Shown: positions 6,212-13,500 of the stretch, piece by piece
Layout: every line of letters starts with the position of its first letter
Position numbering within the stretch: position 1 is the stretch's first letter
Assembly: GCA_049971355.1 (NCBI GenBank)
Contig: JBMFLE010000019.1
Coordinates: forward strand, 1 to 14,096
Reading direction: 5' to 3'
Length of the DNA stretch: 14,096 nucleotides
Source of the DNA: JBMFLE01 sp049971355
Lineage (GTDB): Bacteria; Patescibacteriota; Patescibacteriia; UBA2591; UBA4787
The notes under the pieces: model-generated
The model's input: the letters and a program-made list of their open reading frames with translations, nothing else
What the model was told of the DNA's origin: nothing
Database searches by the model: none
Program-made: the position numbers and the translations under genes

Positions 6212-6287
6212 TCTTACCAAAGTACTAATTTGTACTAATATTACTAATTATTAGTACAATTAGTAAAAGATTAGTAATTTGGTAAGA
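6212..6287. repeat. 76-base palindromic intergenic element
   Basis: The ends are perfect complements: TCTTACCAAA (6212-6221) and TTTGGTAAGA (6278-6287). Inside, TACTAATTTGTACTAATA (6223-6240) pairs with TATTAGTACAATTAGTA (6249-6265), differing by one unpaired base. The motif TACTAAT/ATTAGTA recurs throughout. It looks like a miniature inverted-repeat element or strong hairpin between the glycosyltransferase and EamA genes. No protein gene is seen in 6121-6377. Confidence 0.75.
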
Positions 6288-6377
6288 ATCTTTAACTATT
6301 TCAAACAGCCCAAACTAAATTATTAAAAGCGGAAAATTGTCCCACGAAAGGGGCTCACTTCATAAAAAAATTTTTCT

Positions 6378-7274
6378 ATGAATTGGTTTTTTATTGTCAT
6401 TGTTGCCCATCTTTTAAATGCCGCAGTTTTTGTTATTGATAAATATCTGCTTTGCAGTCGGATTACTAAACCATTGGTTTATGCTTTTTATTTAGGAATT
6501 CTTAGTTTATTGGTCTTAATTTTAATTCCTTTTGGTGGCCTGGTTTTGCCGAATACAATTCAATTAATTATTAATTTAGCCAGTGGCTCTATTTATATTT
6601 TAGCTTTGATTAGTTTTTATTACGCCCTTAAGGCCGAGGAGCCGTCAAGAGTAGTACCAGTAGTTGGTGGTTTTGTTCCTATTTTTACAATATTTTTGAG
6701 TTGTTTTTTGTTAGGCGAGAGATTAAAAGGTAATGTTTTATGGGCAGTTATTTTTTTAATTGTTGGCGGAATTTTGTTGGCGATTAGAAAATTTTCAATT
6801 TCTCAGAAATTATTAAAAAACTTTGTTCTCTGGTTATCAGCCAGTTTTTTATTTGCCCTTTCTTATGTTTTAATTAAATTTGTTTTTATTCATCAGCCAT
6901 TTGTGAGTGGATTTATTTGGGCGAGAATCGGAGGTTTTTTAACCGCTTTAGTTCTTTTGGTTATTCCGGAAGTAAGAAAATCAATTTTTAGCGTTACAAA
7001 ATCTATCAAAGCAAATACAAGTTTTCTTTTTTTAGGCAACCAAGCAATGGGAGCAGCAGGTTTTATTTTACTTAATTATGCCATTGCTTTAACGAGTGTT
7101 AGTGTAGTCAATGCTTTACAGGGGATACAATATATTTTCATTTTGATTCTGGCTATTATTTTGGGCCGCTACTATTCGCAGGCATTAATTGAGAAGGCTA
7201 CGTTATTGATTATTTTACAAAAAATCATTGCCATAATTTTGATTAGTCTTGGAGTCATCATACTTTTTATCTAG
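6378..7274 (+). CDS. EamA-family (drug/metabolite transporter superfamily) membrane protein
   Basis: Integral membrane protein of 298 residues with about ten hydrophobic helices arranged as two EamA repeats. The first repeat ends with YYALKAEEPSRVVPVVGGFVP followed by a helix and GERL (about 81-115); the second carries the equivalent NYAIALTSVSVVNALQG (about 233-249). This duplicated signature is typical of DMT-superfamily exporters of small metabolites, but the substrate cannot be predicted. No SD precedes the ATG. The gene overlaps nothing and is followed after 5 bases by the glycoside hydrolase-like gene, so the two are probably cotranscribed and translationally coupled. Confidence 0.88.
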   Translation: MNWFFIVIVAHLLNAAVFVIDKYLLCSRITKPLVYAFYLGILSLLVLILIPFGGLVLPNTIQLIINLASGSIYILALISFYYALKAEEPSRVVPVVGGFVPIFTIFLSCFLLGERLKGNVLWAVIFLIVGGILLAIRKFSISQKLLKNFVLWLSASFLFALSYVLIKFVFIHQPFVSGFIWARIGGFLTALVLLVIPEVRKSIFSVTKSIKANTSFLFLGNQAMGAAGFILLNYAIALTSVSVVNALQGIQYIFILILAIILGRYYSQALIEKATLLIILQKIIAIILISLGVIILFI

Positions 7275-7279
7275 AGAAT

Positions 7280-8257
7280 ATGAAATATTTAATTTTTTTG
7301 ATAATGATAATAGCCATAAGTATGGTAAGTTTGATTAAAGCCGCCAGACCAAATCAGCAATTAGTTTTTGGCGCAACTTTTAGTCGTTTTAGGGCCGAAT
7401 ATTTGGATTTGGATTGGCGAAAGGTTTATTTAGAAATTTTAGATGAATTAAAAATTAAAAAATTTCGTCTCAGCGCCTATTGGCCAGACATTGAAATTCA
7501 ACCTGGGATTTTTGATTTTTCTAATCTTGATTGGCAGATTAATGAAGCGGAGAAAAGGGGCGGAGAAATTATTTTGGTTCTTGGCTGGCGTTTGCCCGGT
7601 TGGCCAGAATGTCACAGCCCAGAATGGGCGAAAAATTTGTCTAAAACAGAGAGGGAGAAAAAAATTCTAAATTTAATTGAAAAAGTGGTAGAGCGGTATA
7701 AAAATCGTCTTTCAATCTGGGCTTGGCAAGTGGAAAATGAACCATTTTTAAGTGCCTTTGGTCTTTGTCCGCCAACTGACCGTCAATTTTTTGAAAAAGA
7801 ATTAGCATTAGTCAAATCCTTAGACAAACGACCAATAATCGTTTCAGCCAGCGGCGAGCTATCAACCTGGATTACTGAAGCGCGTTATGCTGATATTTTG
7901 GGGATTACAATTTACCGGGCAACTTATAATAAATATTTCAAATATTTTTATTATCCTTATCCGGCTTTGTTTTATTATTTAAAAAGTCAGCTGGTTAAAT
8001 TTTTATTTGGTCCAAAAAAAATTATTGTCGTCGAACTTCAGGCAGAGCCTTGGACACCTGGCGATTTAAAACAAACCACTCTTGAGGAACAGTTTAAAAC
8101 AATGAATTTAAGGCGATTTAAAAAAGTTTTTAATTATATTAAAGGCACTGGTTTTGATGAATTTTATCTTTGGGGCGCAGAATGGTGGTATTGGCTAAAA
8201 AAACAAGGCTATCCTGAGATTTGGGAGGAGGCCAAGAGGCTGTGGATAAATCAATAG
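7280..8257 (+). CDS. Exported glycoside hydrolase-like (clan GH-A type) TIM-barrel protein
   Basis: Predicted extracytoplasmic TIM-barrel protein of 325 residues with an N-terminal signal peptide or anchor (about 3-19). The barrel features KFRLSAYWPDIEIQPG (about 61-76) and WAWQVENEP (148-155), whose Glu154 matches the acid/base Glu of clan GH-A enzymes. Late-strand VELQAEPW (251-258) supplies a candidate nucleophile (Glu252 or Glu256), and LWGAEWWYW (about 298-305) resembles the last strand of the barrel. GH5 or GH39-like membership is possible, but the family and substrate are not certain. It follows EamA by 5 bases. Cell-surface polysaccharide trimming is a reasonable inference. Confidence 0.78.
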   Translation: MKYLIFLIMIIAISMVSLIKAARPNQQLVFGATFSRFRAEYLDLDWRKVYLEILDELKIKKFRLSAYWPDIEIQPGIFDFSNLDWQINEAEKRGGEIILVLGWRLPGWPECHSPEWAKNLSKTEREKKILNLIEKVVERYKNRLSIWAWQVENEPFLSAFGLCPPTDRQFFEKELALVKSLDKRPIIVSASGELSTWITEARYADILGITIYRATYNKYFKYFYYPYPALFYYLKSQLVKFLFGPKKIIVVELQAEPWTPGDLKQTTLEEQFKTMNLRRFKKVFNYIKGTGFDEFYLWGAEWWYWLKKQGYPEIWEEAKRLWINQ

Positions 8258-8290
8258 ATTTTGTTCGTATTTTATGTCATAATGTTTAAT

Positions 8291-8347
8291 GTTACCACGT
8301 ACCAGACAGGGTGCGTGGTAACCCTGAATCCTCCGTGGTTCAGGGTT
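8291..8347. promoter_or_regulatory. Overlapping hairpins upstream of the DUF5679-like gene
   Basis: GTTACCACG (8291-8299) is the perfect complement of CGTGGTAAC (8314-8322). AACCCTGAA (8320-8328) is the perfect complement of TTCAGGGTT (8339-8347). The two stems share AAC at 8320-8322, so they compete at that edge. The second loop contains CGTGGT (8334-8339), which could also pair with ACCACG of the first stem. The region is GC-rich compared with its surroundings. It could be an RNA switch, the 3' end of the preceding transcript or an operator; there is no T tract. Confidence 0.5.
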
Positions 8348-8366
8348 AATATGTTAAAAAGAATCT

Positions 8367-8525
8367 ATGGCAACCGCACGTTGTCTGAGGTGCAAAAAGG
8401 ACGTTGAGGTAAAGGATCTTAAGGAAATCACCATAAAAGGCAAGGGTGGTTCACCCCGTTCTGCCATAACCGGTACTTGCTCAATTTGTGGCACCAAAAT
8501 TTTTAAGTTTATCAAAAAATCGTAA
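8367..8525 (+). CDS. Small zinc-ribbon protein, DUF5679-like
   Basis: A 52-residue protein with paired cysteines RCLRCKK (Cys6, Cys9) and TCSICGTKIFKF (Cys39, Cys42), separated by KEITIKGKGGSPRSAITG. This fits the DUF5679 pattern of a two-CxxC ribbon around a VxMKxPKEVTxKNGRPATxG-like middle. The function of this family is unknown; nucleic-acid or ribosome binding is only a guess. No SD is visible; a TG-T-TAAAAA -10-like sequence (8352-8360) lies 6 bases before the ATG, so a leaderless transcript is possible. The stop is TAA at 8523-8525. The stretch 8258-8587 otherwise holds only the hairpins listed here. Confidence 0.82.
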   Translation: MATARCLRCKKDVEVKDLKEITIKGKGGSPRSAITGTCSICGTKIFKFIKKS

Positions 8526-8532
8526 TCTATCT

Positions 8533-8573
8533 CGACCCCAGCTGTCGAGCATTCTAAATCCTTATTTTTAAAG
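8533..8573. other. Two short hairpins after the DUF5679-like gene
   Basis: CTCGAC and GTCGAG (about 8532-8550) pair around a 7-base loop, then AATCCTT and AAGGATT (about 8557-8577) pair around a short T-rich loop. Their position just after the stop suggests a weak terminator, but the second stem is AT-rich and the T tract lies in its loop. Confidence 0.35.
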
Positions 8574-8587
8574 GATTATTTAAGGCT

Positions 8588-8845
8588 ATGAAGAAACTTT
8601 TGTTTTTAGCTTTAATTTTAATAGTTTGGCCAATGATAGGCCAGGCTTGTTTTAATCCCACTGATTCGTTTGCCGTTGAAATCTGGCTAAATAAACCCGG
8701 TCTGTCTTATAATTTAACCAATTTCAGACAAGAGAGCGAGGACGAGCTTCTAATCCAGGAGAGCGATATTATTTATCGTTCGCATTATAATCCAGAGCTG
8801 GCTATTATTTTAAGAGAGATAAATCAGGGTGAGCCGCTGGTATAA
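8588..8845 (+). CDS. Predicted exported protein, N-terminal part (interrupted by in-frame TAA)
   Basis: An 85-residue product beginning with a signal peptide (about 1-20: MKKLLFLALILIVWPMIGQA), then CFNPTDSFAVEIWLNKPG. A Cys directly after the signal could be a disulfide or weak lipobox residue, but the GQAC sequence does not match a standard lipobox. It ends at TAA 8843-8845, and the next reading frame resumes in the same frame after 3 bases. Together the pieces give about 254 residues with a signal peptide, an extracytoplasmic region and a C-terminal membrane helix, so this is probably the first half of one protein. I do not recognise the family. A weak AAGG lies just upstream of the ATG. 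Confidence 0.6.
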   Translation: MKKLLFLALILIVWPMIGQACFNPTDSFAVEIWLNKPGLSYNLTNFRQESEDELLIQESDIIYRSHYNPELAIILREINQGEPLV

Positions 8846-8848
8846 TGT

Positions 8849-9355
8849 TTGAGCCTAAGAATCCAAATGCCAACTGAGAGGATTGAGACAGAAGACGGTT
8901 TTGATTTGGTGCCAGCAGTAAAGACTGATCCTGAAAAATTTGACTGGCAAACCGCTCTCAAAACAGAGTTGACTTGGCTTGAAAAAAATGAAATCATTAC
9001 CGGCCTAACAGATCAAGACTTAGACTCAATTTATTATGTCACGGCCCGGGGCAGAGCTGGTCATAATCGGAAAATTATTTGGGCAAAATCAGCTGAGACA
9101 AAAGAATATACGTGGTTGCCTTATGATGAAACTGATAATCCACTCTTAATAAGAGCGGCTGACTGCGGAGGATTTTTATTGTCAATGTTGCCCAAAAAAC
9201 AACTTACTTTGATATCTGAAGCTGGCGAGACTGCCCCGAATAAAATATATTTTTGGTTAGCGATGGCTATCCAATTAGTTATTTCTATTGCTTTGATTAT
9301 TTATTGTCTATTTCTGGTTAAAAAGTTTTTAAACAGATTTTCTTCAAAATTATAA
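8849..9355 (+). CDS. Predicted membrane-anchored protein, C-terminal part of split gene
   Basis: A 168-residue frame opening at TTG 8849 (the next ATG is 8867), in the same frame as the preceding gene and separated only by TAA and TGT. After about 20 residues it continues with a soluble region containing LTDQDLDSIYYVTARGRAGHN-like and ADCGGFLLSMLPKKQ segments, then one hydrophobic helix (about 140-160) and a short basic tail. It lacks its own signal peptide, so export depends on the upstream half. Either the gene is disrupted, or it is made by readthrough or reinitiation. The overlapping TAATG at 8843-8847 would restart in a different frame and stop after ten codons. TatD follows 18 bases later. 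Confidence 0.6.
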   Translation: MSLRIQMPTERIETEDGFDLVPAVKTDPEKFDWQTALKTELTWLEKNEIITGLTDQDLDSIYYVTARGRAGHNRKIIWAKSAETKEYTWLPYDETDNPLLIRAADCGGFLLSMLPKKQLTLISEAGETAPNKIYFWLAMAIQLVISIALIIYCLFLVKKFLNRFSSKL

Positions 9356-9373
9356 ATTTTTAACAATTTTGGG

Positions 9374-10195
9374 ATGATTGACACCCATGCTCACCTTAAT
9401 TTTAATGATTTTCAAGATGACTACGCTGAGGTAATCAAGCGTAGTTTTGATAATGGAATAAAGGCGATAATTAATGTCGGCTCAAATTTTCTAACCAGTC
9501 AACGGGCAGTTGAGATTGCTAAAGAATTTTTAAATTGTTATGCCGCGATTGGTCTACATCCGATTCATATCCAAGACGAGGAATTTAAAATTGAGGATTA
9601 TCGTCAGCTAATTCGCGCGAATAAGAGAATAGTTAAGGCGATTGGTGAAACTGGTTTGGATTATTTTCATGATAGGAAAAATCAAGAAAAACAAAAAGAG
9701 ATATTTTTAAAACATCTCGAATTAGCCAAAGAATTTAATTTGACGATAATTTTACATTGCCGCGGAGAGAAAAATAATCCAAAACAAGCATATGAAGATT
9801 TATTGTCAATAATCAATAACCAATTATCAATTATTACTTCCGGGGTGATTCATTGTTTCTCGGCTGATTGGCAGGTTGCTCAAAAATTTTTAGATTTAGA
9901 TTTTTATCTCGGATTTACTGGTATTATTACTTTTCCTAATGTTAGTCAAGAATTAGTAGAGGTAGTAGATAAAGTGCCCAGAGAAAAAATTTTGATTGAA
10001 ACTGATTGTCCATTTTTAGCTCCCCAGCCGGTTCGCGGCCAAAGATGCGAACCATGGCATGTTAAATTTACAGCTGAAAAAATCGCTGAAATCAAAAAAA
10101 TACCCTTTGAAGAAATAATTAAAGAAACCACCAATAACGCAATTAAATTGTTCAATTTAGGGCAGAAGAGGACAGACCTATCCAAACCTGCCTAA
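9374..10195 (+). CDS. tatD: TatD-family metal-dependent hydrolase (DNase)
   Basis: TatD-family amidohydrolase-fold phosphodiesterase, a cytoplasmic 3'-5' DNase or quality-control nuclease. The HxH metal motif (His5, His7 in IDTHAHL), GETGLDY (Glu92), HCRG (His128), VIHCFS (His160) and IETDCPFLAP (Asp211) are all present, so it should be active. The 273 residues exceed the usual length by about 11: the family normally ends near NAIKLFNL, and here GQKRTDLSKPA is added. Residues 145-154 (SIINNQLSII) are encoded by a near-palindromic AT repeat. It follows the split membrane-protein gene by 18 bases with no SD. Its chemistry does not depend on that neighbour. Confidence 0.94.
   Translation: MIDTHAHLNFNDFQDDYAEVIKRSFDNGIKAIINVGSNFLTSQRAVEIAKEFLNCYAAIGLHPIHIQDEEFKIEDYRQLIRANKRIVKAIGETGLDYFHDRKNQEKQKEIFLKHLELAKEFNLTIILHCRGEKNNPKQAYEDLLSIINNQLSIITSGVIHCFSADWQVAQKFLDLDFYLGFTGIITFPNVSQELVEVVDKVPREKILIETDCPFLAPQPVRGQRCEPWHVKFTAEKIAEIKKIPFEEIIKETTNNAIKLFNLGQKRTDLSKPA
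9805..9836. repeat. AT-rich near-palindrome within tatD
   Basis: The sequence from TCAATAATCAATAACC to CAATTATCAATTATTA is a near-palindrome of TCAAT and ATTAT units inside the tatD coding region. It gives the low-complexity stretch SIINNQLSII just before the conserved VIHCFS strand. It may be an AT repeat that entered the gene in frame. Confidence 0.45.
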
Positions 10196-10328
10196 TGACG
10201 CCTATGATATTGAGGGGGCCAGGGAATTGGCTGTAGCTGTCGGGGGACGCCCCGTTAGCCATGTCAAAAAGGAATTATTAGACATTTTACATTGGAATTT
10301 TGACATTTCATTAGAAATTGGAAATTAG
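10161..10328 (+). pseudogene. GC-rich coding-like remnant overlapping and following tatD
   Basis: A frame other than the tatD frame stays open from 10161 to TAG 10326-10328 and reads PNLPNDAYDIEGARELAVAV, then GGRPVSHVKKELL. The first hundred bases are 58% G+C by my count, far above the AT-rich surroundings. There is no ATG in the open stretch. The last third runs into the 55-bp dispersed repeat. It looks like a fragment of a gene from another context, or a chance frame in a GC-rich island. CGGGG (10241-10245) and CCCCG (10250-10254) form a small hairpin inside it, and GGCT/AGCC (10229/10257) can enclose that. Confidence 0.35.
10261..10315 (+). repeat. 55-bp dispersed repeat, copy 1
   Basis: The sequence beginning ATGTCAAAAAGGAATT and ending TTTGACATTTCATTAGA recurs on the minus strand at 14074-14020. 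The two copies match at 53 of 55 positions, differing at one T/A and one T/C, and diverge completely just outside. They lie in opposite orientation around uvrD and the last gene. The rest of the 323-base gap 10196-10518 holds the GC-rich remnant, a second repeat and the uvrD promoter. Confidence 0.92.
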
Positions 10329-10340
10329 GTTTAGAAATTA

Positions 10341-10374
10341 TACAAATGGTCTCTCATTTTTAGGTTCATGTTCT
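10341..10374 (+). repeat. Intergenic repeat copy related to 6141-6185
   Basis: ACAAAT, CTCTCA, TTTTT, GG, TTCATGT and CT occur here in the same order as on the minus strand near 6178-6141. The match is interrupted by a short gap and scattered mismatches. It may be part of the same class of intergenic element as the neighbouring 55-bp repeat. Confidence 0.4.
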
Positions 10375-10502
10375 AAAAATATTGGGTTTTGCCATTTTTA
10401 TCTTTATATGTAATACCTAAGATTTCTTTCGATAAGCTTTCCTTTACTACAGCAGAGACAAAAATTCTGTTCGCGGAAATCGCTTTTCTTTTTTTTAAAA
10501 AA

Positions 10503-10511
10503 TGTTAATAT
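10503..10511 (+). promoter_or_regulatory. Extended -10 element for uvrD
   Basis: TGTTAATAT contains TG plus TAATAT (10506-10511), which ends exactly 7 bases before the ATG at 10519. This predicts transcription starting at the start codon, as for prfB. No recognisable -35 is found at the right distance; the extended TG could compensate. No SD precedes the gene. Confidence 0.4.
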
Positions 10512-10518
10512 ACTAATT

Positions 10519-13500
10519 ATGAACGCAGAGGAAATTCTTAAAGATCTTAATACCGAGCAAAAACAAGCGGTCACTTATGGTGACGGACCGTTTTTAATTA
10601 TTGCTGGGGCCGGAACAGGCAAAACAACGGTTATTACTCGGCGAATTGCCTGGTTGATTTTATCTGGTTTTGCCAAGCCAGAAGAAATTTTGGCCGTCAC
10701 TTTTACTGATAAAGCAGCTGATGAGATGGAAGAAAGAGTTGATAAACTTTTACCCTACGGCTATGTTGACCTATGGATTTCAACTTTTCACTCTTTTTGT
10801 GAAAGAATTTTACGTAATCACGCTTTAGATATCGGTCTACCTACCAATTTTAAACTCTTAAATCAGGTTCAACAAATTTTATTAATTCGTCAAAATTTTA
10901 ATCGTTTCAATTTAGACTATTATCGGCCGCTTGGTAATCCTTATAAGTTTATTCAAAGTTTGGTTAAACATTTTTCGCGGGCTAAAGACGAATTAATTGG
11001 TCCGGAAGAATATTTTGAATATGCAGAAAAAATAAAGTTAAATAAAGATTCAGCCTTGAGTGATGAATTATTGGATCAGGAATCAGGGCGATTAAAAGAA
11101 ATAGCTGATGCTTATCATACCTATCAACAATTGCTTTTAGAAAATTCAGCTCTTGATTTTGGCGATTTAATTAATTATACAATTAAACTATTTAAAGAAA
11201 GGTCGAATATTTTAGAAAAATACCGCCAACAGTTTAAATATATTTTAGTTGATGAATTTCAAGACACAAATTGGGCTCAATATGAATTGTTAAAATTATT
11301 AGCTGCGCCAAGAAATAATTTGGCAGTTATCTCAGACGACGATCAAGCTATTTATCGCTGGCGGGGTGCTTCTTATAATAATGTCTTACAATTTAAAAAA
11401 GATTTTCCTCAGGCGGCTGAAGTGGTTTTAATTAAAAATTACCGTTCTAAACAAAATATTTTAGATCTGGCCTATAAATTTATTCAACTCAATAATCCAA
11501 ATCGATTAGAGGCCCAGGTTTGTTCGCCTGCCGCAGCAGAGACGGGTCAAGTTGGGAGATTAGCCGGCATCCTAAAAAGTCAAATTTGTAAAAAATTAGA
11601 GGCTGTTCGAGAAGGGGGGGGAATTATAGAGTATCTTCATCTAGCCAGTCAAGAAAAAGAGGCGAGAAAAGTGGTTGAGAAAATTATTGAGCTAAAAGAG
11701 AGAGATAAAGATTTAACCTGGAATGATTTTGCTATTTTAGTTAGAGCCAATAACCAAGCAGAAAATTTTTGTCAGGCCTTGCGTTGGCGCGGTATACCTT
11801 ATCAGTTCTTAGCTCACAGTGGTTTATTTTCTAAACCAATCATTTTAGACATTCTGGCCTATTTAAAACTTTTAAACGATTATCATAATAGTCAGGCCCT
11901 TTATCGTGTTTTAACCTCGCCAATTCCGGCAATGACCAGATTAAAGAATGAAGATTTGATTAATCTTGTTTATTGGACCAATAGAAAAAGTCAGTCTTTA
12001 TATCAAAGTTTAAAGAACGTTTCTTCGATTCCCGGCTTAAGTCAAGAAGCAATTTTAGAGATTAATAAATTGCTTGGCTGGTTAGATAAACATAGCCAAT
12101 TAGCTCGTCAGCAGAGTGTGGGTAAAGTTCTTTTTGCCTTTTTAGAAGATACTGGCTATTTGCAAACCTTAAGTCAAAAAGCTGAGCATAACGGTTTTGA
12201 AAATCTGGAAAATATTAATTGGCTTAATCAATTTTTCAAAAAAGTAGAAGATTTTGAAAAAATTAATATTGATAAATCGACAAAAAATTTTGTTGAAACT
12301 ACTGAAATGATTATTGAATCAGGCGATGAAGGAAATTTACAGGCTGACCTAGAAGAAGAAGGGCCAGAAGCAGTTAAAGTGATGACTGTCCATGGTGCCA
12401 AGGGTTTGGAGTTTAAATATGTTTTTGTTGTTAATTTGGTCGACCGTCGTTTTCCAACTGCTGAAAAAAAAGAAGAAATTGAGTTACCAAATGCTTTAAT
12501 TAAAGAAATTATTCCCGAAGGTGATATTCATCTCCAAGAAGAACGACGATTATTTTATGTGGCAATGACTCGGGCTAAAGATGGGCTATTTTTCACTTCA
12601 GCCGAAGATTATGGCGGGACAAGAAAGAAAAAACCCTCCCGTTTTCTTTATGAGTTGGGTTTGGTTTCTAAAGACGAGATGCGGCCGCGAGAAAATGGGG
12701 ATAAGGTGGGGCTAGATGCGAAAATTAGTCAACCTCTGTCAGTGTTAAGTCAGCCTCAGCCAGCCTATAGCTTACCAACTAAATTTAGTTTTAGCCAATT
12801 GCGAGCTTTTGAAACTTGTCCATTGCAGTATAAATTTAATTTTATTTTACGCATCCCCTGCCGCGGTAAAGCAACTTTCAGTTTTGGTCAGACCATTCAC
12901 GATACTTTATATAAATTTTTTCAAAGATATTTGGAGAAGAAAACAGCAATTCAAAATAAATTATTTTCTCAGCAGTTAACACAGATAAATGCAGATTTGC
13001 CATCATTAGACGAACTTTTAAAAATTTATCAAGAGTGTTGGATTGAAGATTGGTATCAGGATGCTAGTCAGCAAGAAAAATATAAAAAATTGGGCGAAAG
13101 AAGTCTTAAGATTTATTATCAAGAGATAAAAAATAATCCACCTAATCCTGAATATTTAGAATTAAATTTTAATTTTAAATTAGGTAACCACACTATCAAA
13201 GGTAAAATTGACCGAGTTGATCGCTTGGCTGACAATAGTTTTGAGATTATTGATTATAAAACCGGCAAAGTCAAGGGCCAAGATTTAACCCTTGAAGACA
13301 AAGAGCAACTTTTGATTTATCAAATAGCTGGTCAAAATTTACTTAGAGAAAAAATAAAAAAACTAACCTACCATTATTTAGATGATAATTCCAAAGTTTC
13401 TTTTTTGGGTTCTGAAGAAGATTTAAATCAAATGAAGGAAAAGATGATTAGAACTATTGAAGAGATTAAAAGAAGTGATTTTCCACCAAAACCAGGAATG

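Noticed and set aside
6121..6377. Structural RNA (SRP RNA, tRNA) in the gap after the glycosyltransferase
   Set aside because: No SRP core motif, T-loop signature or CCA-like end is visible; the region is explained by palindromes and repeats.
9946..10185. Minus-strand reading frame inside tatD
   Set aside because: It is the complement of the conserved TatD C-terminal half, with no start signals.
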